NCBI GenBank assembly: GCA_041640715.1
Contig: JBEPZU010000003.1
Location: forward strand, 34,207-98,206
DNA: 64,000 bases
From: DSFO01 sp041640715
GTDB taxonomy: Archaea; Thermoproteota; Thermoprotei; Gearchaeales; Gearchaeaceae
Reading direction: 5' to 3'
The notes beneath the pieces were generated by a model, which saw nothing but the letters and a program-made list of their open reading frames with translations, did not search any database and was not told the origin of the DNA. Made by a program: the position numbers and the translations under genes. Positions 45,762 to 53,021 of this stretch are shown one piece after another; the stretch's first letter is position 1, and each line of letters begins with the position of its first letter.

Positions 45762-46894
45762 TCCATTTCTAGCAATCTCTTTTTTATTTTTTCTACAGTT
45801 TGTTCCTCATCCATTATCCTCATAACTTTATATCCAGAAATTTCCAAGAGCTTTATTATAGTAGCTTTAAAATCTATGGCTTTTTCTCTTTCATTTCTCA
45901 TGTATATTTTCTCATATGGTATACCTATGTTAGTAAGCTGTTCTTCTGTGACTTTCCTCATGCTAGAAACTCTATTAGTAATTATGATTATCTTCCTGTA
46001 ATTCTTGAGGTATTCTTCGTCGATCTCTTTGATCTTCTCATGTATAGGAGAATCCAAATTTATGTATTTTTCGCTGTAGAATAATTTGAAGAATTCCTCT
46101 CTTAGATTCTTTTCTAACTTTCTTAAGTCTATATCTGGAGGAAGATTCAATTCTTCTAAGCATTTCTTCTTCCTTTCTTCTGTATTGAAGAGAACGTTAT
46201 CTATTTCAGCGACCACCAACTCGGAATTTTCTTCTATATCCATTTTCAAGGGTTTGCATATGGAATTATAAGGACATCGTAAGCACGTTCTATGATCTCC
46301 CTTCATAGCCGCTTCTTTTATCGGTTCTTTTTTATTCAGGATATGCTCGTGAAGTATCATAGTTCTTTCTTTTAAAATTTCATAGTACTTAGCATCCTTG
46401 ATGATCCCGAATGCCTTCTTTTTACCCCTTCTTTTGTCCCAATATAACAAAACCCCTTTCTCTACGTTCAAAGCATGCAAATAAGTTTGAAGTTGAAGCA
46501 CATGCTTTTCCAGAGACTCTTTAGGTATTTTTGATACAGTCTTCAGCTCTACTACTAACTTTTCTCCTTCAAAGTCTATCAATAATATGTCTACTTTACC
46601 ATGCAACATCGCTTCTCCAAAACTCAAGCTAGTTTCCATCTCTGTGGCTTCTACTTTGACCGTTTCATTTAATACCTTAGCTAAAATTTCATGAACTCCT
46701 TTGCCTGTAAGGAAAATTGTCAATTCTTCTTCACGGGGTTCTTTCTCTTCAAAAAACTCGTAATATTGCTTTCTTAAACAGTCTCCTATAGAAGAAGGAT
46801 AATAGACTCCTACTACTCTAGCGTGAGATTCTTTTTCTTTTTCATAAGCTAACCTTATGCTTTTATTTAGTATTTCGATGAATTTTTCAATCAC
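45752..46894 (-). CDS. Cas4-like PD-(D/E)XK nuclease fused to a HAD (polynucleotide phosphatase-like) domain
   Basis: 380 residues. Residues 1-215 form a Cas4/RecB-type nuclease: Cys39 in GDCLRKQYYEF, His68, Asp102 in GKVDILL, ELK at 116-118, Gln134 in the QxxxY helix, and Cys204, Cys207, Cys213, giving four cysteines for a 4Fe-4S cluster. Residues 225-380 resemble HAD phosphatases of the polynucleotide-kinase 3' end type: motif I is AEIDNVL (229-235), with Glu230 in place of the usual nucleophile Asp, motif II Thr306 in IIIITNR, Lys343, and DEE at 362-364. No cas genes or CRISPR array are near. It could process DNA ends in repair. Confidence 0.8.
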   Translation of the reverse strand: MIEKFIEILNKSIRLAYEKEKESHARVVGVYYPSSIGDCLRKQYYEFFEEKEPREEELTIFLTGKGVHEILAKVLNETVKVEATEMETSLSFGEAMLHGKVDILLIDFEGEKLVVELKTVSKIPKESLEKHVLQLQTYLHALNVEKGVLLYWDKRRGKKKAFGIIKDAKYYEILKERTMILHEHILNKKEPIKEAAMKGDHRTCLRCPYNSICKPLKMDIEENSELVVAEIDNVLFNTEERKKKCLEELNLPPDIDLRKLEKNLREEFFKLFYSEKYINLDSPIHEKIKEIDEEYLKNYRKIIIITNRVSSMRKVTEEQLTNIGIPYEKIYMRNEREKAIDFKATIIKLLEISGYKVMRIMDEEQTVEKIKKRLLEMDYS

Positions 46895-47120
46895 ACGAGT
46901 TAAAATTTAGTTCAACTTTTATTTCTTCATTTTTATAATACAAAACAATTCGCTAAGGCCACTCTTGACTAGGAAATTCTTACCTTATAAGTAAAATTGT
47001 AAACAAGTAATGTCTATGAAATGGCTCAAGCAAATAGGTATCTTTAGGCAGGTATTGAGAGAAAGGATTCCTTAGTGAAACATTAAGACCAAGAGCAGAA
47101 TTTCACGAAAGTCATGGGTT

Positions 47121-47149
47121 AAAATCTGTGTTCATCTTACACAGATTTT
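47121..47149 (+). terminator. Perfect 11-bp hairpin followed by T-run
   Basis: Arms aaaatctgtgt (47121-47131) and acacagatttt (47139-47149) with a 7-base loop, then further T. It stands alone in the intergenic region, more than 200 bases from any gene end, so it may end an unannotated transcript or be part of a small RNA. Confidence 0.5.
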
Positions 47150-47262
47150 TTGGTCTATATTCCCTAGTTTAACTATTCACCCCTCGTAATTTAATCCTTA
47201 AAAATATCATATGTTTAAAAATAATCTTTGTGGTTAAATAGTTCTAAAGCATCAGTTAAAAG

Positions 47263-47270
47263 CTTATATA
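47263..47270 (+). promoter_or_regulatory. Putative TATA box of the nucleotidyltransferase gene
   Basis: CTTATATA, centred about 28 bases before the GTG at 47295; supports that GTG as the true, leaderless start. Confidence 0.5.
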
Positions 47271-47294
47271 ATTTTTCCAACAGTATAAATAACA

Positions 47295-48127
47295 GTGAAT
47301 AACATTAATGATAAGTTAATTCAGATAGTAGATTTTTTTCTAAGATTGGGAGTTCTATTGCTTTAGAAGATTTAGAGCTTTTATTTGGTTTGGATTTGAA
47401 AGCTGGGGTTCCCCAGTCTGTCGTTTCTAAGGCTGGCTTTCTTGCTAAAGATGAGAAAACCATAGATAAGAGATTGGAGCATGCGCGCTTCAGTAAATTA
47501 TTTCTTACCTACTCTTTAGAAATAGCCAAATATTTAGCTACTTTATCTAATTCAGAGATTGTTTGTGTTACAGGATCTTCAGTTTATTTGGATGTTATAC
47601 CTGGGCACGATGTAGATATCATGCTGATTTCATCGAGGAAGAATTTATTCAAGGAACTTTTTAGATGCTTCTTAATTGCTAGGAAGCTTAAGTTAAACAA
47701 AATAAAAACTAATATATGCATAAACGTAGCATGCTCCATAGAAGATTTCAACGAAGAAATTGGTAATAGATGTTCTGCGTTAATTGCTCTTGACTTAATT
47801 AAGGCTGCGCCAATTAAAAACCAAGAATTATATTATTCTCTTCTTAAGAGAAACGACTGTATTAAGAAATATTTTAGGAAATATTATGACAATAAATTAA
47901 TTAATTACAATCAAAAAATAAAAAAATCTTCTCATTCGTTTTCTAATATTTTTTTCTTATTAATGCTTTTTATATATTTTAAAATAGTAAACAAAATAAG
48001 GTATTTAAAGCTTTTGAAAGAAAAAAGATTCATTAATTTGTTTGAATACGAATTAAGCCCTAGCCTTTTTATGATAAAATCTTCTAAGTATGAGATTCTT
48101 AAAAAGCGATTTGAAAGGATTTTCTAA
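47295..48127 (+). CDS. Nucleotidyltransferase-fold protein, apparently needing a -1 frameshift
   Basis: The zero frame from the GTG at 47295 reads VNNINDKLIQIVDFF and then meets a stop at 47364. The -1 frame is open from 47315 to 48127. They overlap at the seven-T run 47333-47339, which in the zero frame is GA-T_TTT_TTT, a classic slippery heptamer; slipping there gives 277 residues reading ...VDFFSKIGSSIALEDLELLF. Without the shift the first conventional start is TTG at 47390 (245 residues). The domain has GSSVYLDVIPGHDVDIML, a GS-x(n)-DxD nucleotidyltransferase motif. The C-terminal 80 residues are basic and hydrophobic. Function unknown; first of a cluster with radical SAM and glycosyltransferase genes. 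Confidence 0.65.
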
Positions 48128-48175
48128 TTTTCTAGAATATTTCACTTTTTTTATCTCTAAAACTAAAAGCAAAAC

Positions 48176-49639
48176 ATGAGTTTAGACTGGTTATTAATAT
48201 ACCCTTATTTCTTGAAGTATGATCCTACTCAGAAGAAAAAAAGAAGCCCTTTTCAACCCTTAGGTCTGCTCTACATAGGTAAGGTACTAAAAAAAGAAGG
48301 ATATAAAGTAGCTTTGCTTGATTGCACTTTTTTGAAAATTGAAGAAGCTAAGGATATTTTAGAGAGCGAATCACCAAAATTCGTCGGGATAACTACCATG
48401 ATAACTTTAACTAAATATGTCGAGGAGTTCATAAGATATTCTAAAAAGCTGGGTCTAAAGGTGATATGTGGAGGACCTGATGCTTCTCTTAGGCCTGAGA
48501 AATATATAAGATTAGGAGCAGATTTCGTGGTTTTTGGTGAAGGAGAGGAGACAATAAGGGAGTTAACACCTTGCTTACTTAAAGGAGAAGAACCGAGTTC
48601 TGTTGGGGGAATAGTTTATATGAAAGAAGGTGAGTTGATTAGAACCCAAGCTAGATTTTTCATTAGAAATCTCGATGAGCTAGGTTCTCCCGATAGGTCT
48701 CTTATAGATGTGGATAGATACAGAGAAGTTTGGCTTGAAGATCATGGCTTCGCGATGGCTTCGGTCATAACAAGCAGAGGTTGCCCCTATGCATGTAACT
48801 ATTGCAGTAATCCTGTAGCTCCCTTTGGCCGTAGGTATACCTATAGAAGCGCTAAGAACGTAGTCGATGAGCTTGAAGAATTGGTGGTGAAATTTGGTTT
48901 TAATAGAATTTGGTTTGCTGATGATGTTTTCACGATAAACAGGGAAAGAACTATTGCTTTGTGTAAAGAAATCCTAAACAGGGGTCTTGAATTTAGGTGG
49001 AGTTGTTTGACTAGAGCTGATAGGGTAGATGAAGATATGCTTAAGCTTATGAGAAAAGCTGGATGCGAACAAATATTCTTTGGCTTAGAAAGCGGAGCTC
49101 AAGAAATGCTCGATTCTATGAATAGGAACATGAAATTTGAAACCTTAAGGAAAGGATTGCTAATGACTAAAAGAGCTGGGATAAGGTTACATACGTTTGT
49201 CATGGTAGGTTATCCTGGCGAACGTTTTGAGTACTTGATTAAGACTTTAAGGCTCATGAAAGAAGTAATGCCTGAAGAATTCAGCTTCACCATCGCTTAT
49301 CCCCTGCCTGGAACAAAATTATATAACCTAGTGGACTTCAAAGGAGATCCAGATTCGGAATGGGAATCACCTAGCGAAAATAAACTTTTATTTAGGAGTG
49401 ACATCCCGGAAGCTGCGCTTAGGTTTTTCATAAGGAAAACTAAAATAGAACTCTCTCTTAGGAAAAGATTCAAGAAGGAAGCAATTCCTGAGAAAATATT
49501 CAATAGAGTATCAAACTTAATTCTCAAACTACTAACTATGCGATCTGGCAAGTATGATTGGCATAGCAGATGCATGGTGGTGAATACCTATCTCAATGAA
49601 ATTCATAATACCGCTTTAAGATGGAGAAGTTCAGCATAG
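48176..49639 (+). CDS. B12-binding domain radical SAM protein (BchE-like)
   Basis: 487 residues. N-terminal cobalamin-binding-like domain (FQPLGLLYIGKVLKKEGYKV; GGPDASLRPEKY), radical SAM cluster SRGCPYACNYCSNP near residue 202, and GLESGAQEMLDSM. The family includes methylases, cyclases and mutases acting on lipids, tetrapyrroles and antibiotics. It lies between the nucleotidyltransferase and GT2 genes and overlaps the GT2 start by 19 bases, so a role in a glycan or lipid pathway is likely but inferred. Confidence 0.87.
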   Translation: MSLDWLLIYPYFLKYDPTQKKKRSPFQPLGLLYIGKVLKKEGYKVALLDCTFLKIEEAKDILESESPKFVGITTMITLTKYVEEFIRYSKKLGLKVICGGPDASLRPEKYIRLGADFVVFGEGEETIRELTPCLLKGEEPSSVGGIVYMKEGELIRTQARFFIRNLDELGSPDRSLIDVDRYREVWLEDHGFAMASVITSRGCPYACNYCSNPVAPFGRRYTYRSAKNVVDELEELVVKFGFNRIWFADDVFTINRERTIALCKEILNRGLEFRWSCLTRADRVDEDMLKLMRKAGCEQIFFGLESGAQEMLDSMNRNMKFETLRKGLLMTKRAGIRLHTFVMVGYPGERFEYLIKTLRLMKEVMPEEFSFTIAYPLPGTKLYNLVDFKGDPDSEWESPSENKLLFRSDIPEAALRFFIRKTKIELSLRKRFKKEAIPEKIFNRVSNLILKLLTMRSGKYDWHSRCMVVNTYLNEIHNTALRWRSSA

Positions 49640-50598
49640 TAATACCTGCTTACAACGAGGCTGATAATCTCAGGAAGTTATTGCCAATATTATCTAGATT
49701 TAAGATCGAAGGATTAGAAGGAATATACGTAGTCAATTCAGGCACGGATGAAACCAGCGAGGTAGTTAGAGAATTCATTAAAACGAATCCTAGGATTTTC
49801 TTGATAGAAGAACCAAAGAGGAACGGTAAGGCTAGCGCTATAAACTTAGCTTTGAAGCATATAAAAGAAAGAATAGTGGTGATTCACTCAGCTGATTGTT
49901 TCACCGATGAACTTTCTTTATCCAAACTTGTCGATTCAATAAAAGGCGATATAGGTGCTTCTATGCTAGAATGTGAACCTATAATGAAAAAGGGTAATTT
50001 CGCCGAAAAGCTCTCTTGCTATAGTTGGTTTTTATCGAATAAAACTTCTGAAGAATTGCAAAAAAGAGGGTTATTATACCATTTGGGTAATGACATATTT
50101 GCCTTTAGAAAGGATTTATGTAGCGAAATACCTAGTCATATAGTCAATGATGATGCATGCATAGCTTTGATCTTAAAAAAGAAAGGCTTCAAGATCAAAT
50201 ATCTAAAAGGCTCTAAATCTAGACTTAAAGCCACAGGAAACATCTTAGAATTCATCAAGCAAAGAGAAAGGATAAACTACGGTCATAGGTTAAATAAAAA
50301 GCTACTAGGCGAAGGATCGACTACATTGAAGGGCATGCTCTTTAAAAATCCTTTATTAATTTTGAAGATTATCATGAGATTTATAATAGATCATTTCCCG
50401 GAATCAGTCGTATATTTGATATCGCTAATAATTTTAGAACTACTTTCAGACTTTAGGGCCATGATTTTAGGTCATAGAAATAATTATATTAATTGGGACA
50501 TAGCTTATTCCACCAAAGAAATCCTTATCTCTGAAGGAAACCATTTAATTAATCATGGTAATAGTAGAATGGAAAAACAACGAATACGTAGCCTTTGA
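49621..50598 (+). CDS. Family 2 glycosyltransferase, membrane-attached
   Basis: 325 residues. GT-A fold: MEKFSIVIPAYNEADNLRKL, EEPKRNGKASAINLALKHI, and HSADCFTDE at the DxD-like position; NDDACIALIL is the acceptor-base region. The C-terminus has hydrophobic helices (PESVVYLISLIILELLSDF). Adds a sugar to a lipid or surface glycan. It overlaps both neighbours (19 and 44 bases). Confidence 0.85.
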   Translation: MEKFSIVIPAYNEADNLRKLLPILSRFKIEGLEGIYVVNSGTDETSEVVREFIKTNPRIFLIEEPKRNGKASAINLALKHIKERIVVIHSADCFTDELSLSKLVDSIKGDIGASMLECEPIMKKGNFAEKLSCYSWFLSNKTSEELQKRGLLYHLGNDIFAFRKDLCSEIPSHIVNDDACIALILKKKGFKIKYLKGSKSRLKATGNILEFIKQRERINYGHRLNKKLLGEGSTTLKGMLFKNPLLILKIIMRFIIDHFPESVVYLISLIILELLSDFRAMILGHRNNYINWDIAYSTKEILISEGNHLINHGNSRMEKQRIRSL

Positions 50599-50938
50599 TT
50601 CCAAGGGGAATTCGATAAAACTTGGCGGAAATAATCCTGCTCCGATGGAGCTAGTTCTAATAGCGCTTGCTGGTTGTACTGCTATAGATATCGTTGAAAT
50701 ATTGAAGAAAATGAGAAAGGAGATTGAATATTTGAAGGTTGAAGTCACAGGAGAAAGGAATGAAGATTATCCTAGATATTGGAAGAAGGCAAAGATTCAC
50801 TACGAAATCAAGAGTAATGATGCGACTAATGAAGACGTAGAGAAGGCTATAAGGTTGTCGATGACAACTTATTGTTCTGTAGCAGCTACGATATCTGGTA
50901 AGACTGAGATATCCTATACTTACAGTTTAATAAAATGA
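50555..50938 (+). CDS. OsmC/Ohr-family protein
   Basis: 127 residues. The two redox cysteines are in LAGCTAIDIVEIL and TTYCSVAATI, with Glu/Arg-type support in the first helix, matching OsmC/YhfA-type proteins that reduce organic peroxides or bind thiols. Its ATG lies within the GT2 gene end (44-base overlap). Confidence 0.88.
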   Translation: MVIVEWKNNEYVAFDSKGNSIKLGGNNPAPMELVLIALAGCTAIDIVEILKKMRKEIEYLKVEVTGERNEDYPRYWKKAKIHYEIKSNDATNEDVEKAIRLSMTTYCSVAATISGKTEISYTYSLIK

Positions 50939-50944
50939 ACATCG

Positions 50945-52081
50945 ATGAAAATCCTACATCTTGTACCAAAGTATGCTCCTTCAATAGGAGGGGTTGAAAC
51001 TTTTTTGTATGATCTTGTAGAAGAGCAAAGGAAGAAGCATAGAGTGGAAGTTCTAACAACAGACCTATTTAGCTTTAAGCCATTTAGAAGGATGATAATT
51101 AAGCATGATTTCGATTACGTTAAACGTTTCAAGGCTGTTAATATGTTTCCTTTATTGCCCTATGGTTTAGGTTCTTTCTCTTTAGGCATGCTAAAAGAAG
51201 TTTTAAGTATTGAAGATTTCGACATAATACATTCGCATTCATACGGCTACTTCACTACTTGGTTAGGTTCTTTAAAGAAAATATTGAAGGGGAGCAAGCA
51301 TGTTATTCACACTCATTCAGATCCTGGAAAAAGATATTTCTCTAAGAGGTTTTTCGATAGCTTAGTTTCGAAATTTTCACTTGTAGCAGACAAAATAATC
51401 ACGATAAGCGATGCAGAGTTTCAGCACTTGCTCAGGTTAGGGATTAAGAGAGAAAAATTAGCTAAAGTTCCTTTAGGCTTGAATATAAGAAGGTATAAGA
51501 AAGTTGAATCGAAAAGCCATCTTAGGGATTTCATTTTGTTCGTAGGGCGGTTTGAAATTTTCCATAAGGGCATCGACATTTTGTTCAAAGCCTTGAAAAT
51601 AGCCCTTGAGAAAAACAAGGGTTTGAAGCTGGTAATGATAGGCGAAGGAGATTATAATAGAATAAAGGAATTGGCCAAATCGCTAAGCATAATCAATAAC
51701 GTGATTTTCGTGGGAAGATTGCCTTCATCTAGAGAGGGCTTTGAACAACTCTTAGAATACTATAGTTCTTGTAGGTTCTTAGTGCTGCCTTCTAGATTTG
51801 AACCCTTTGGCTTGGTCATCATAGAAGCAATATCTATGGGTAAACCTGTAGTAGCTACAAGAGTGGGTGGTGTGTTAGATATTTTAAACGAGAAATACGG
51901 TTTTCTCGTAGAACCTGAGAATGCTGGGGCATTAGCTAAGGCTATGATTAGAATGTATGAGATGAGTTATGAAGAATTATCAAAGCTAAGTATAAATGCC
52001 TTAGAAGCTTCTAAACTCTATGATATCAGAAAGGTTTCTGAAGAAATAGAGGAAATATATAAAGAAGTATTAAAAAATTGA
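50945..52081 (+). CDS. Family 4 glycosyltransferase
   Basis: 378 residues. GT-B fold: MKILHLVPKYAPSIGGVETF at the start, ILFVGRFEIFHKGIDILFKA mid-protein, and FEPFGLVIIEAISMGKPVVA, the E-x7-E donor motif. Transfers a nucleotide-activated sugar, likely for surface polysaccharide or glycolipid. It ends YKEVLKN-stop. A diverged second copy of this 3' end (YKEVLES-stop) appears beyond the foreign island at 54913-54938. Confidence 0.88.
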   Translation: MKILHLVPKYAPSIGGVETFLYDLVEEQRKKHRVEVLTTDLFSFKPFRRMIIKHDFDYVKRFKAVNMFPLLPYGLGSFSLGMLKEVLSIEDFDIIHSHSYGYFTTWLGSLKKILKGSKHVIHTHSDPGKRYFSKRFFDSLVSKFSLVADKIITISDAEFQHLLRLGIKREKLAKVPLGLNIRRYKKVESKSHLRDFILFVGRFEIFHKGIDILFKALKIALEKNKGLKLVMIGEGDYNRIKELAKSLSIINNVIFVGRLPSSREGFEQLLEYYSSCRFLVLPSRFEPFGLVIIEAISMGKPVVATRVGGVLDILNEKYGFLVEPENAGALAKAMIRMYEMSYEELSKLSINALEASKLYDIRKVSEEIEEIYKEVLKN

Positions 52082-52148
52082 TTTTAACGCTTCTAAGCTA
52101 AATTAGCTTAAGCTATTGTAGCCTATTGCTTCTTCTATATTTGAGAAC
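52057..52148 (+). repeat. Left copy of direct repeat flanking the foreign island (pyrD 3'-end copy)
   Basis: Positions 52089-52148 are identical (60 bases) to 54946-55005. The 32 bases before are similar with several mismatches and one gap. The identical part comprises intergenic sequence and the last 14 codons plus stop of pyrD, on the minus strand. It holds an inverted repeat, taagctaa-a-ttagctta, at 52094-52110, with the pyrD stop in the right arm. Behaves like an attachment site, attL-like. Confidence 0.85.
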
Positions 52149-52151
52149 ACA

Positions 52152-52664
52152 GTGGTTGGTGAGGAGGCCATAGGGGATATGATCTATGAGGAGCTGGATC
52201 TAGAGACCCTGGTAAAAACCCTAGAAGAGATAAGGGCTGGGGGAGCCAGAATAGTGGCTCTAGATCTTGAGAGGCCCTCACCGCTAGGGGAGGAGATCTA
52301 CAGGGGTGTTTCGGGGTTCGAGAGGGTTAGGAGCCGGTTCATACCAAGGAGCGTCGCTGCAGAGCTGATCAAGAGAAGGCTTGAGGAGAAGGAGGCCCAG
52401 CTAGTGTGCATAATATGTGGGCACACATATAGGGAGAAGGTCTCGAGACTCCCGGAGAGGGTGTCATGCCCATCATGCGGCTCTGTATTTGTTGGGGTTA
52501 ATAAATATGGCTATGAAGGGGCCGAGGATCTTGTTAGAAGGATAGCTAGGAACCCAGGGATTCTGAGGGATCTCAAAGGCCTCAGCGATGAGGAGAAAGA
52601 GGCTATAAAAACCCAGGATTGCCTGAGGGGTATAGCCTCCTCAGATCCTCGGGAAGAGGTGTAG
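52152..52664 (+). pseudogene. C-terminal fragment of an Lhr-type DNA helicase
   Basis: 170 residues, starting only 3 bases after the repeat boundary. It reads ETLVKTLEEIRAGGARI, then RPSPLGEEIYRG, then a four-cysteine finger CIICGHTY...CPSCGSVFVG and LSDEEKEAIK, the order seen at the C-terminus of Lhr superfamily 2 helicases (usually about 900 residues). Upstream helicase motifs are missing, and after about 52610 the sequence departs from the family where it meets the SCP2 fragment. Probably a dead fragment; expression as a small zinc protein cannot be excluded. Confidence 0.6.
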
Positions 52665-52782
52665 CTATAAAAAGTATTGGCCATACCCACCCTCTTCCTG
52701 CTCTCCTATATTCCTGGGATTCATTAAGAGCTCCACAGTATCTCTCAACCCATTGAGGGCTGGGAAACACAGGAGTGGACAT
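52603..52782 (-). pseudogene. N-terminal fragment of an SCP2-like protein gene
   Basis: From ATG at 52782: STPVFPSPQWVERYCGALNE, then SQEYRRAGRGWVWPILF, then LPEDLRRLYPSGNPGFL-stop. This aligns by eye with the resident SCP2 protein (FGSKEWFDAFMQILN, DKEYNNAAKNWEDPI, LPQP). GGAGG 8 bases before the ATG is a good ribosome site. It ends after about 60 residues where the family needs about 110-140 more; the break coincides with the helicase fragment junction near 52606-52614. Confidence 0.62.
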
Positions 52783-52867
52783 AACGACGCCATCCTCCAA
52801 AACTTAAAAACTAGAAAAATTAAATAAAAAACTATTGTGGGTATCTAGCTATTGCATTCAATGCCAA

Positions 52868-52959
52868 CCCCGCCCCGAGGCGGGGCCTATGTTATATAAC
52901 ATGGAGAAAAAGGATCTATTAGTCCCACAATCACAGAGACAGAACCTCAGCTTTGAGGT
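52868..52959. promoter_or_regulatory. Three dyads between the SCP2 fragment and the phosphodiesterase gene
   Basis: A G+C hairpin (ccccgcc-ccga-ggcgggg, 52868-52885), a perfect 14-base palindrome atgttatataacat (52889-52902) and a 6-base-pair hairpin acctca-gctt-tgaggt (52944-52959). The region is otherwise non-coding. They may be operators, terminators or recombination marks carried with the island. Confidence 0.45.
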
Positions 52960-53021
52960 AAAACCACATAGGTACTAATATTTTATAAATTCTCATAATT
53001 ATATATAATGGTATATATATA

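Larger units (their letters stand above)
46895..47294. other. 400-base intergenic region with a strong hairpin
   Basis: No gene longer than about 20 codons is visible. It holds the 11-base-pair hairpin at 47121-47149 and, at its right end, the promoter of the nucleotidyltransferase gene. A non-coding RNA is possible but not shown. Confidence 0.5.

Noticed and set aside
47010..47075. 21-residue frame MSMKWLKQIGIFRQVLRERI in the 46.9-47.3 kb gap
   Set aside because: A TATA-like box is about 22 bases upstream, slightly short, and nothing else supports it; too short to call.
52868..52902. G+C hairpin and palindrome as a replication origin or CRISPR leader
   Set aside because: No origin-box repeats, no Cdc6 gene and no repeat-spacer pattern nearby; only short dyads are seen.
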